The notes below the pieces were generated by a model. That model made no database searches. It was not told the DNA's origin and was given only the letters and a program-made list of their open reading frames with translations. Shown piece after piece: positions 26,601 to 34,027 of a DNA stretch of 64,000 nt. Made by a program: the position numbers and the translations under genes. Within the stretch, counting starts at the first letter, position 1. Each line of letters starts with the position of its first letter. This DNA comes from Actinospica robiniae DSM 44927 (lineage in GTDB: Bacteria > Actinomycetota > Actinomycetes > Streptomycetales > Catenulisporaceae). The stretch lies in assembly GCF_000504285.1 (NCBI RefSeq), contig NZ_KI632511.1, positions 4,523,372 to 4,587,371 on the forward strand, read 5' to 3'.

Positions 26601-26924
26601 GTGTGCTTGGAAACCGACGGCTCCAGTGCCGACGAGAAGTTCGACGACGAGGATTACCCCGCCTACACCATGGGCCGGGCCGCCGAGATCATCGGGGTCA
26701 CTGCGGGGTTCCTGCGCAGCCTGGACGAGGCGAAGCTGTTCACCCCACAACGTTCCGCCGGCGGTCACCGCCGCTATTCGCGCTACCAGCTACGGCTCGC
26801 CGCCCGCGCACGGGAACTGGTGGACTCCGGAACTGCCCTGGACGCGGCGTGCCGCATCATCATCCTGGAAGACCAACTCGAAGAGGCCCGACGCATCAAC
26901 GCAGAGCTGCGCAAGCAGGCCTGA
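26601..26924 (+). CDS. MerR-family transcriptional regulator (small)
   Basis: A 107-residue regulator. The winged helix covers about residues 22-70 (YTMGRAAEIIGVTAGFLRSLDEA, GGHRRYSRYQLR), followed by a helical dimerisation region (RIIILEDQLEEARRINAEL). There is no effector domain, as in HspR-like and other short MerR proteins. GTG 26601 follows GAGAGG. The gene precedes the degraded htpG and the hsp18-rheA locus, so a heat-shock link is plausible but unproven. A truncated copy of this locus lies at 17501-17720. Confidence 0.82.
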   Translation: MCLETDGSSADEKFDDEDYPAYTMGRAAEIIGVTAGFLRSLDEAKLFTPQRSAGGHRRYSRYQLRLAARARELVDSGTALDAACRIIILEDQLEEARRINAELRKQA

Positions 26925-27138
26925 GCACGCCGCCCTGAGCACCACCGCCGCTCGACGCGCTGGAACAGGCCCACGGCATCAGAGCTGGACCTGCCGTGCC
27001 GTTGCCGTGGGCGTCCAGACAGTCCGTTAGATCTGCACCTGGGCCTCGCCGGTGGTGATTCCGTTCGCGTCTCGGGTGAAGTGCAGTGCCATGACGGCTT
27101 GCGCGACCCGCGTTGACTGGAGAGAGTTCATCGCCCTT

Positions 27139-28293
27139 TCAGAGTGTGGCGGCGAGGCGGTCGGCGATCAGCCGGCTGAAGCGGGCGGGGTCGTCGATCT
27201 CGCCGCCTTAGGCGAGCACGGCGAGGCCGTAGAGCAGTTCGGCGCTCTGCTCGAGGGCACTGGGCTGCGCCTGCGTTGCCTGGTCGCCGGTTCTGCCCCG
27301 GCTTCATCCGCTCGCGGTAGCCGCGTAGCGTGGTCGGTGCGGCGGTGTCGTGGGTGGAGTCGAGCAGCAGCAGATCGAGCAGGGCTTCGCGGTTGTCGGC
27401 GTCCTCGAGCAGGCCTTCCTTCAGGGCGCGCCCGTAGGCGTCGTGGAAGCCGCGGTATTTCTCGGCGTCCTTGTCTTGCAGTTCCTTTGGCGGTGGCCAG
27501 GACCTTCTTGACCAGGCGGCGGCGCACGCCGCGGATGTGACGGTCGTGCTGGAGCAGTTCGCGCGAGACGTTCAGGGACAGGTCGTGCGCGTCGACGACG
27601 CCTGCGACGAACCGCAGACAGCGCGGCATCAGGGCGTCGCACTCGTCCATGATGAACACGCGGTTGACGTACAGGTGCACCCCGCGCTCGGCCTCGCGGG
27701 TATAGGTATAGAGGTCGAAAGGCGCGCGAGCGGGCAGGAAAAGCAGCGCCTCGTAGACGAAGGTGCCCTCGGACCTGACGTGGATGGTCCCAAGCGGGTC
27801 GGTCCAGTCGTGCGCGATCTGCTGGTAGAACTCGTGGTATTCCGCCTCGGTGATCTCCTTCGCCGACCGGGACCACAGGGCCATCATCGAGTTGAGGGTC
27901 TTGGGTTCCCCGACGGTGGTGCCCTCGTCGCCCGAGGTGGTGGTTGTCCGCGTCGACCGGCTTGAGGTGCAAGGTGACCGATGTGCCCTGAGGTGCGTCG
28001 AAGGCCCCCTCGATCTCGTACGTGCTCTCCCCCGGTCGATTCCCAGCGGGTACCGGAATCCTCCCCGCGCCCCGGGTGACGAGAGTGACCTTGTCGGCGA
28101 CCATGAACGCCGAGTAGAACCCGACGCCGAACTGCCCGATCAGCGATCTCGAGGCCTCGGAGTCCTTCGCCGCTTTCAGCTTCTCGAGCAGGCCCGCGGT
28201 GCCGGACTACGCGATTGTGCCGATCAGGGCGGTGGTTTCCGCCTGGAACTCGAGAGTCTCGCTTCCGGCAGGCACCGCCTGCGCTCCCTTCAT
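27139..28293 (-). pseudogene. htpG: degraded htpG (Hsp90) gene
   Basis: Clear Hsp90 segments appear in order but in different frames. From ATG 28293: ETLEFQAET is joined directly to LIGTIA, then a TAG stop, then LLEKLKAAKDSEASRSLIGQF and GFYSAFMVADKV. A shift with a small deletion near 27950 leads to TLNSMMALWSRSAKE and EAERGVHLYVNRVFIMDE. A one-base shift near 27485 leads to GRALKEGLLEDADNREALL. A large gap then jumps to the C-terminus near 27240-27139, which holds another stop. The span is about 385 codons where HtpG has about 620-640. Confidence 0.92.
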
Positions 28294-28326
28294 AGCCGGG
28301 ATCGGTGGTGATGCGGGAGATGAGCG

Positions 28327-28373
28327 CCCGCCGCCTGCCGGCTCGGGGAGGGGGCCAGCCGGCAGGCGGCGGG
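28327..28373 (-). terminator. strong hairpin terminator after hsp18
   Basis: CCCGCCGCCTGCCGGCT (28327-28343) pairs perfectly with AGCCGGCAGGCGGCGGG (28357-28373), a 17-bp stem with a 13-nt loop. It lies 12 bp past the stop of the small heat-shock gene and separates it from the htpG remnant. Confidence 0.85.
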
Positions 28374-28384
28374 AGGGCGATGGG

Positions 28385-28822
28385 TCAGGCGGAGATCTCC
28401 CTGTGCTCGCCGGCCGCGGCGATCGCGATCTTGCGAGGCTTGGCCTTCTCCGCGATCGGGATGCGCAGGGTGAGGACGCCGGCGTCGTAGTCGGCGTCGA
28501 TGCGGTCGGTATCCAGGGTCTCGCCGAGGAAGAGCTGCCGGGAGAAGACGCCGAGGGGGCGTTCGTTGATCTGCATCTCGAACTTCTCGCCGGTGTGCAC
28601 GGGGCGGCGCTCGGCCTTGACCGTCAGGACGTTGCGCTCGACCTCGAGTTCGATCGCAGACGGGTCGATGCCCGGCAGGTCGAAGCAGACCACGAAGCTC
28701 TCGCCGTCGCGGTAGGCGTCCATCGGCATGGGGGTGGGCTTGGACCAGGTTCCGGCGGCGGTACCGAGCAGCCCGTTGGCGAGCCGGTCCAGCTCGCGGA
28801 AGGGATCGGTGCGCATCAACAT
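28385..28822 (-). CDS. hsp18: small heat-shock protein Hsp18 (Hsp20/alpha-crystallin)
   Basis: A 145-residue chaperone with an alpha-crystallin domain at about 38-130: [33 protein letters not shown], and the C-terminal GVLTLRIPI; an I-x-I-like tail (KIAIAAA) follows. It holds unfolding proteins during heat shock. AAGGAGG is 7 nt before ATG 28822. A palindrome of RheA-operator type lies 82 bp upstream (28904-28922), so repression by the RheA-like protein encoded at 29345-30010 is likely. It ends at a strong hairpin. Confidence 0.93.
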   Translation of the reverse strand: MLMRTDPFRELDRLANGLLGTAAGTWSKPTPMPMDAYRDGESFVVCFDLPGIDPSAIELEVERNVLTVKAERRPVHTGEKFEMQINERPLGVFSRQLFLGETLDTDRIDADYDAGVLTLRIPIAEKAKPRKIAIAAAGEHREISA

Positions 28823-28903
28823 CGAACTGCCTCCTTGTGAGTCAGAGCGGGCCGGACCTGCGCAGTTGGCGGTTCCGGCGTGCCTTCGCCATCTTTTCTA
28901 GCA

Positions 28904-28922
28904 TGTCGTCGTTCCGACGACA
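28904..28922 (-). promoter_or_regulatory. RheA-type operator upstream of hsp18
   Basis: TGTCGTC, five bases, GACGACA: a perfect 7-bp inverted repeat. The published Streptomyces albus RheA operator, as I recall it, is TGTCATC-N5-GATGACA, so two symmetric positions differ. The flanking ATGCTA is shared with the second site at 30041-30059. Confidence 0.75.
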
Positions 28923-29002
28923 ACCATCCATGTCGCCAATAGGGTGACGCCGTTCCCAGCGAAAGGAAACTCCGGAGCGGAATCCAGGCTCGACCTGACG
29001 GC

Positions 29003-29311
29003 TCAGCCTCGCGCCGCCCGGCACATGGCCAAGACCAGATCGGTTTGCGCTCCGGTCAGGTGTGCGCCGAACGCGCCCGACGGCACCGAGTCGCCACCGC
29101 ACAGCGCCGCCGCCAGCTGGATCAGCACGCGCTGGCCATCACTCCAACCCGGCTCGGCGAGTACGGCGTCCCAGTCCACGCGTCCGCAGGGGTGCCGGTG
29201 ACGGACGAAGCGCTCATGCGTGGTGATCTGCGGGGCGCCGTCCAGGAATGTCTCGAGCACCTTCGTGCGCGCGGGGCGCCGGCACTCGCTCTGCTCGGCA
29301 TGAGATGTCAT
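29003..29311 (-). CDS. hypothetical protein in the rheA-hsp18 locus
   Basis: A 102-residue protein with a basic start (SHAEQSECRRPARTK) and a C-terminal half containing GRVDWDAVLAEPGWSDGQR and a small-residue-rich helix (LIQLAAALCGG). No family function is known to me; similar short proteins occur beside streptomycete stress genes. It begins 33 bp after the rheA-like stop and reads the same way, so it may be co-transcribed with it. No strong ribosome binding site is visible before ATG 29311. Confidence 0.6.
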   Translation of the reverse strand: MTSHAEQSECRRPARTKVLETFLDGAPQITTHERFVRHRHPCGRVDWDAVLAEPGWSDGQRVLIQLAAALCGGDSVPSGAFGAHLTGAQTDLVLAMCRAARG

Positions 29312-29344
29312 GGCTGATCCAGCCTGCCTCGGCGAGCGCCGAGG

Positions 29345-30010
29345 TCAGCGCCGGCGCCGGGTCCGGGCGCCGACGCGCGCGGTCTCGGCCCCGTCGGAAA
29401 GCTCGTCGATCCGTGCGGCCAGCCCCTCGTGTCCGGCGCCCAGGTGCGGGCGGGCGTCGAGGAGCGGCTGGAGCAGGTCCGCGGCGTCCGCGCCGCCGAG
29501 CGCCTCGTGCAGCGCGGCCACCGGCTCACGCGCAGCCTGCGGCAGCCCGTCAAGGCCTCCGATCTGCGCGGCCAGCACTCGCAGATCGGCGGATCGGTCC
29601 CGGGCCCAGGCGTCCACCGCCCGCGCTCCGGCGCGCCGGTCACGCTCCGCGACCACCCGCTGGTCCCCGGTCGTCGCGGCCCGGTCCGTCCCCGGGCGCA
29701 CTCGCAGTGCGCGGCGCTCGGCCGCCTGCCGACTGGCCAACCCGAGCGCGGGAGCCAGTTGCGCCCAGCTCGCACCGCTCGCCCGCGCCGCGTCGATGAG
29801 CTCGGGCTCCCAGCCGGCCAGCTGCTCGCGCATCTGCCGCAGCAGCGCCAGCGCCACGAGGAACCGGGCGGAACCGATCCCGCCCGCGGCGTCCGAGCGG
29901 GCGCTGTCGACGGCTTCCTCGATCTGCTCGAGACCCGAGGCCGCATCCGTCCTCCCGCCGCGTTCGCCGGGCGCCGCCGCGCCCGGCCCGGGGTTGCCCG
30001 CTCGCACCAT
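29345..30010 (-). CDS. rheA: RheA-like Hsp18 transcriptional repressor
   Basis: A 221-residue, alpha-helical, Ala/Arg-rich protein. The segment QLAGWEPELIDAARASGASW followed by AQLAPALGLASRQAAERR forms a helix-turn-helix and matches the family annotated as Hsp18 transcriptional regulator in streptomycetes, whose prototype RheA is the thermosensing repressor of hsp18. ATG 30010 follows GAAAGGG. An operator (30041-30059) lies 31 bp upstream, suggesting autoregulation, and another lies before hsp18. In S. albus the two genes are divergent; here both read leftward with a small gene between them. Confidence 0.78.
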   Translation of the reverse strand: MVRAGNPGPGAAAPGERGGRTDAASGLEQIEEAVDSARSDAAGGIGSARFLVALALLRQMREQLAGWEPELIDAARASGASWAQLAPALGLASRQAAERRALRVRPGTDRAATTGDQRVVAERDRRAGARAVDAWARDRSADLRVLAAQIGGLDGLPQAAREPVAALHEALGGADAADLLQPLLDARPHLGAGHEGLAARIDELSDGAETARVGARTRRRR

Positions 30011-30040
30011 GACAGTCACCCTTTCGCCGACACTCGAGTT

Positions 30041-30059
30041 TGTCATCGTTACGACGACA
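30041..30059 (-). promoter_or_regulatory. RheA-type operator upstream of rheA
   Basis: TGTCATC, five bases, GACGACA: an inverted repeat with one mismatch. The left arm is identical to the recalled S. albus RheA half-site. It is 31 bp from the rheA start and 170 bp from the divergent STAS gene, which it might also control. Confidence 0.75.
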
Positions 30060-30230
30060 TGCTACAACGAAGAGTGGAGACCGCCCACAGCCGGTCTCCA
30101 CCCGCGCGCCCGTGGCACAGACCGGCGCGCACCACCGACCGACACCACAGTCGGCGGCGTGAAAGCCGGGCCCCCGCGCCGGCAACCCCGCGACACCGTC
30201 GCCGAGCATCGCCTGACAGGAGGAGCCCAG

Positions 30231-30701
30231 GTGGACACCCCGCTCGCCATCACCCGTCACCACGACCCGGACGGCCGCACGGTCCTTGCCCTGCGCGGTG
30301 AAGTCGATATCGTCACCGCCGCGCGCCTGCGCACCGCCCTCGCGAAAGAGCTGCACCGCGGCACCGGCCTGGTCCTGGATGTCTCGGGGGCCGTGCTGAT
30401 CGACGCGGCCGGCCTGCGCGCACTGACCGCCGCGCAGCGCCAGGCCGCCGAGAACGGCAAGCCGCCCATCACCCTGCGCGGGGTGCGGCCGCTGTTCGCC
30501 AAAACCCTCCACCTGACCGGACTCGACCACCTCTTCCCGCGCGAACCGGCGCTCGAGCCCGCGCTCGCCCACCGCGCACCCGCGGCACCGCTCCCCTCGC
30601 TTTCCGCGCGCCGCACACCGCGCCCCGACCGGCTGCCCGCGCCGCCCCGGGCACGCGACAACGAGCCTGCCGCGGCCGACCACGAACTCGCGGCGGCGTA
30701 G
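30231..30701 (+). CDS. STAS-domain protein with DAAG loop
   Basis: A 156-residue protein. The STAS core is RTVLALRGEVDIVTAARLRTAL, then VSGAVLIDAAGLRALTAAQR. The loop reads DAAG, so the Ser normally phosphorylated is Ala. A 45-residue Pro/Arg-rich tail follows the domain. GTG 30231 has AGGAGGAG 6 nt upstream. Without the phosphoacceptor it may bind its anti-sigma partner constitutively. It is divergent from rheA, with a RheA-type operator in between. Confidence 0.85.
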   Translation: MDTPLAITRHHDPDGRTVLALRGEVDIVTAARLRTALAKELHRGTGLVLDVSGAVLIDAAGLRALTAAQRQAAENGKPPITLRGVRPLFAKTLHLTGLDHLFPREPALEPALAHRAPAAPLPSLSARRTPRPDRLPAPPRARDNEPAAADHELAAA

Positions 30702-30873
30702 ACCCGCCCCGCAGACAGATGCCAATGCCCTGACACGATAACGGTCTCGGGTGGGGCGGAGTCTGCGGCGGGCGATCAAAGACCCACCGGCGCCCGGTAC
30801 CGGCAATCGACGGCATCGCCCCATGAACACGAACACCCATCACCACGTCATCCGGCCCGGCCAGGGAGAAGCT

Positions 30874-31407
30874 GTGACGCCGCTGGAACAGATCGCCGAA
30901 TACGCGCGCCGGACAGCACACGACGCACGGCGGCCGGGCCGTGAAGGGTGGGCGCACAACTCGTTCCACGACCTCGTCCTGGCCCACGGCCGCGTCTTCG
31001 AGCCCGCGCCGCTGCCCGAGGACATCTACCCCGCGCTTCCCGGACACTGCTTCAAGGCCGCCACGATCCTCGCCGACCAACACGCCCTCACCTACGTCGA
31101 AGGCCTGGTACTGCTGCCGGACACCCGGACGGTGACCGAGCACGCCTGGTGCACCAGATCGGCAAACCACCCGGCGGCCTCGCCCGGGCCACCGACGCGC
31201 AACCCACGGCGCCTTACCAGTCCGACGCCGGCGCCCCGAGCACGTCCGCGACAACCCGCGCAGACCGCGGCTTCCCGTCGCTCGACCCCGAGAACGCGCC
31301 AAGGGCCGGACGGCATCGCGAAAACCGCGACGCCCTTTTCGTTGCAGCCGACGTCAGACCGAAAGCGGCGGTGCGCTAGAGAGCGCGGCCGACAGGCGTG
31401 TCGGTAG
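30874..31407 (+). CDS. hypothetical protein, C-terminus possibly frameshifted
   Basis: A 177-residue frame from GTG 30874 (GGGAGAA upstream); ATG 30823 is in frame but lacks a site. Residues about 25-90 look like a real domain (AHNSFHDLVLAHGRVFEP, GHCFKAATILAD, LTYVEGLVLLPDT, EHAWC), resembling streptomycete proteins in which the HAW motif is followed by a DPTW-type strand. Here that strand is missing and the rest is low-complexity Pro/Arg/Thr, which suggests a frameshift or deletion near 31150. Function unknown. Confidence 0.5.
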   Translation: MTPLEQIAEYARRTAHDARRPGREGWAHNSFHDLVLAHGRVFEPAPLPEDIYPALPGHCFKAATILADQHALTYVEGLVLLPDTRTVTEHAWCTRSANHPAASPGPPTRNPRRLTSPTPAPRARPRQPAQTAASRRSTPRTRQGPDGIAKTATPFSLQPTSDRKRRCARERGRQACR

Positions 31408-31418
31408 GCTGTTCTGCC

Positions 31419-33680
31419 ATGACGCTCACCCCGCGCGAACGCCTCGCCGCGGTCCTCGACCGGCAGTTCGGTAAAACCGTGTGCGCCGCGACCGCATCCG
31501 CCAAGTCCGACCTGCTCCACCTCGGCGTGGCCGGCATCGGTCCGATCGGGCTGCCCGTCACGCCGGCCAGGGCGAAACAGTTGCGTGAGCACGCGGCCCC
31601 GGCCAAGTACGGCAAGGGAACCGAGACACTCACCGACGCCTCCGTGCGCGACACCTGGGAGGTGCCGCGCGAGACCGTGCAGGTGAGCTGGGGCACGGAA
31701 TTCGCGGACGTACTCGCCTCGATCCGCGACGACCTGGGCCTGCCGCCGACGTGCACGCTACGACCGGAACTGCACTCACTGCTGGTCTACGAACGCGGCC
31801 AGTTCTTCCTCCCGCATCAGGACTCAGAAAAACACGACGGCATGGTCGCGACCCTCGTCGTGGTGCTCCCGCACCGGCATACCGGCGGCGAACTGGTCAT
31901 CGGCTCGGGCAAAGAGAAAATGGAAGTGCGCGGGAACGACCACGATCTCGTGTTCGCCGCCTTCTACGCCGACACCCACCACGAAGTGAAGCAGGTGCGC
32001 ACCGGCACCCGCATCTGCCTGACCTTCAACCTCGTCCTGGAGGGGGGCACCCGGCCGCGCGCGACCGGCTCGCAGTCCGCCATGGACGAGATCGAGCGGC
32101 ATCTGCGCGAGCACTTCGCCACACCCGTACCGCAAAACCCTTACTCCCGCGAACTCGCGACACCCGACCGGCTCGTGTACTTCCTGGCCCACGAATACAC
32201 CGAGCGCGGCCTCGACTGGGACCGGCTCAAAGGCCAGGACGCGGTGGTCGCAGGCCTGTTGGGCGACGCCGCGCAACGGCTCGGCTGCCGCACCATGCTC
32301 GCCCTGACCGAAGTACACGAGACCTGGGACGCCTACCCCGAAAACGAATACCGCCACGACCCCTGGGGGGACGATTTCGAGGACGAGGACGACGACGAGC
32401 CGGATTCGGACGACGGCCCGTACCAGCTGAACGATCTGATCGACGGCGAGACGCGCCTCGTGCACTGGATCGACGAAGAGACCGGCATCGGCGAGGGAAT
32501 CGAACTGGACGTCAGCGACATCGAAGTCTGCGAACCGCCGGATCACGCTCTGCACGAGCCCTATGAGCAGAGCTACGAAGGCTACATGGGCAACTGGGGC
32601 AACACTCTCGACCGGTGGTACCGCCGCGTCGCACTCGTGATCTTCCCGATGCAACGCGAGTTCGCGATCCGCGCCGAGGCCTCGACACAGTGGGCGCTGG
32701 AACAACTCGCCGAGCTGGCCGGGCACGGCGACGCAGACGGAGCCAGGGCCCGCGTCAGCGAGCTCGCACCCTGGATCGTTTCCAGCACACAGGAGCTGAG
32801 CGCCGCGCTCACCGCCGCGCTCGCCGTCGACGATGCCGCGAGCGCGACGCTGTTGCTCGACCAGATCCACACCGCGCAACTGCGGGCCGAGAACGCGCCG
32901 CAGTTCGCCGCCGTCGCCGAGAAGTACGGCGCCGCCTGGGCCGAGGCAATCGTGGGTATCTGGGCCACACGCACCGAGAACCGACTGCACCGCACCGATG
33001 AGCACACGTGGTACGAGCAGCTGCCCGAGTTCTGCACGATCCTGCACACGGCAGGGCCGGCAGCGGGCGCCACCGCCGCAACGCTCATCGCACAGGCGTG
33101 GCGGAAGCTGCTCAGCACAGCCCAGGCCCACGCCCGCCCGTGGCCGACCCGCCATCAGACACAGGCCCTCGAGAACCTCGCCTCGCACTTGACCTGGCTC
33201 CTCGCCGCAATCGAGGCCTGCGACGCCGCCCCGACGCGCGAACAGATCGCCCTCACCCTGCCGAAACTCGACGAGGCGCTCACCACATGGCTGCGCACCG
33301 CCGCACGCATCGGCGGCTCCGGAACCGACATCCTCATCGAAGAAACAGCGCGACGGCTACGAGCACGACTCGCCCGGCCCCGCCGCGCGGACGACGACTG
33401 GTCGATCCCGGCACCCGCCGACTGCGGATGCGAGCTGTGCGCACAGCTAGACGCGTTCCTCGCAGACCGGGAGCAACGCTTGCTCGAATGGCCCATCGCC
33501 ACCGCGTCGCGTTCCCACATCCACCAACGCATCGACTCCGCGGAACTGCCCGTCAGCCACGTCACCCGCCGCCAGGGACGCCCGTACACGCTCGTACTGG
33601 CGAAACAGGACACGCTGTTCGCGCGCGAACACGAAGAACGCCGACGCGACGAGGCCGACCTGAACGCACTCACTCCATGA
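31419..33680 (+). CDS. large 2OG-Fe(II) oxygenase-like protein
   Basis: A 753-residue protein. The N-terminal third contains a prolyl-4-hydroxylase-like core: iron ligands His and Asp in FLPHQDSEKHDG, distal His in DTHHEVKQV, and Arg in TGTRICLTF for 2-oxoglutarate. A Tyr-containing lead-in (LLVYERGQFF) is typical. A very acidic insert (about 310-335) and a 400-residue helical region follow, ending with a CGCELC motif near residue 670 that could bind metal. ATG 31419 was preferred to GTG 31398. Its substrate is unknown; the size is unusual for the family. Confidence 0.75.
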   Translation: MTLTPRERLAAVLDRQFGKTVCAATASAKSDLLHLGVAGIGPIGLPVTPARAKQLREHAAPAKYGKGTETLTDASVRDTWEVPRETVQVSWGTEFADVLASIRDDLGLPPTCTLRPELHSLLVYERGQFFLPHQDSEKHDGMVATLVVVLPHRHTGGELVIGSGKEKMEVRGNDHDLVFAAFYADTHHEVKQVRTGTRICLTFNLVLEGGTRPRATGSQSAMDEIERHLREHFATPVPQNPYSRELATPDRLVYFLAHEYTERGLDWDRLKGQDAVVAGLLGDAAQRLGCRTMLALTEVHETWDAYPENEYRHDPWGDDFEDEDDDEPDSDDGPYQLNDLIDGETRLVHWIDEETGIGEGIELDVSDIEVCEPPDHALHEPYEQSYEGYMGNWGNTLDRWYRRVALVIFPMQREFAIRAEASTQWALEQLAELAGHGDADGARARVSELAPWIVSSTQELSAALTAALAVDDAASATLLLDQIHTAQLRAENAPQFAAVAEKYGAAWAEAIVGIWATRTENRLHRTDEHTWYEQLPEFCTILHTAGPAAGATAATLIAQAWRKLLSTAQAHARPWPTRHQTQALENLASHLTWLLAAIEACDAAPTREQIALTLPKLDEALTTWLRTAARIGGSGTDILIEETARRLRARLARPRRADDDWSIPAPADCGCELCAQLDAFLADREQRLLEWPIATASRSHIHQRIDSAELPVSHVTRRQGRPYTLVLAKQDTLFAREHEERRRDEADLNALTP

Positions 33681-33702
33681 GGGAGCGGGAGCGTCGGCGG
33701 CG

Positions 33703-33972
33703 CGCTGTGAAGGCGACACCGGCGTGGCCGAGCATCTCGGGGAGCGTTTTCGGGTCGACGTGGGCGGCGCGGGCGTAGGTGGGGACACCGTGGCGCAGGT
33801 CGTGCAGGCGGACCGGGGGCAGGCCGGACCGCTCGATCAGGTGCTGGAAGTGGTCGTAGACACGTTCGGGATCCAGGGGTTCGCCCTCGGGTGTGGCGAA
33901 GATGAGCGATTCGCCGAGGGCGGTGAGGACGGCGCCACCGTTTTTCCCGCTGCGATGCTCGGCCTCGGCCAT
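33703..33972 (-). pseudogene. C-terminal remnant of a tyrosine recombinase
   Basis: About 90 codons resemble the end of a phage-type integrase: GKNGGAVLTALGESLIFATP, VRLHDLRHGVPTYARAAHVD with the HxxR box, and LPEMLGHAGVAFTA with the GH box. The catalytic Tyr segment, the core-binding domain and the first catalytic Arg are missing. It lies directly downstream of the intact integrase gene and differs in sequence from it, so it comes from another element. Confidence 0.8.
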
Positions 33973-34027
33973 GAGGACGCTCTGGGCTGGAGCAGATGAT
34001 TCCACGGTGATCCCATGGGCTCCGGCG

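Noticed and set aside
26967-27140. Functional C-terminal htpG fragment as a separate gene
   Set aside because: The in-frame stop and lack of a start or ribosome binding site make independent expression unlikely.
29310-30701. A 463-codon + strand frame ending at the STAS stop
   Set aside because: The part before 30231 is antisense to the rheA-like gene and low-complexity; the strong AGGAGGAG and STAS alignment set the start at 30231.
30750-30762. Distal attachment site matching the tRNA 3' end at 35686
   Set aside because: Only about ten G-rich bases (GGTGGGGCGG) are shared, which is expected by chance in this DNA; the left end of the element remains unknown.
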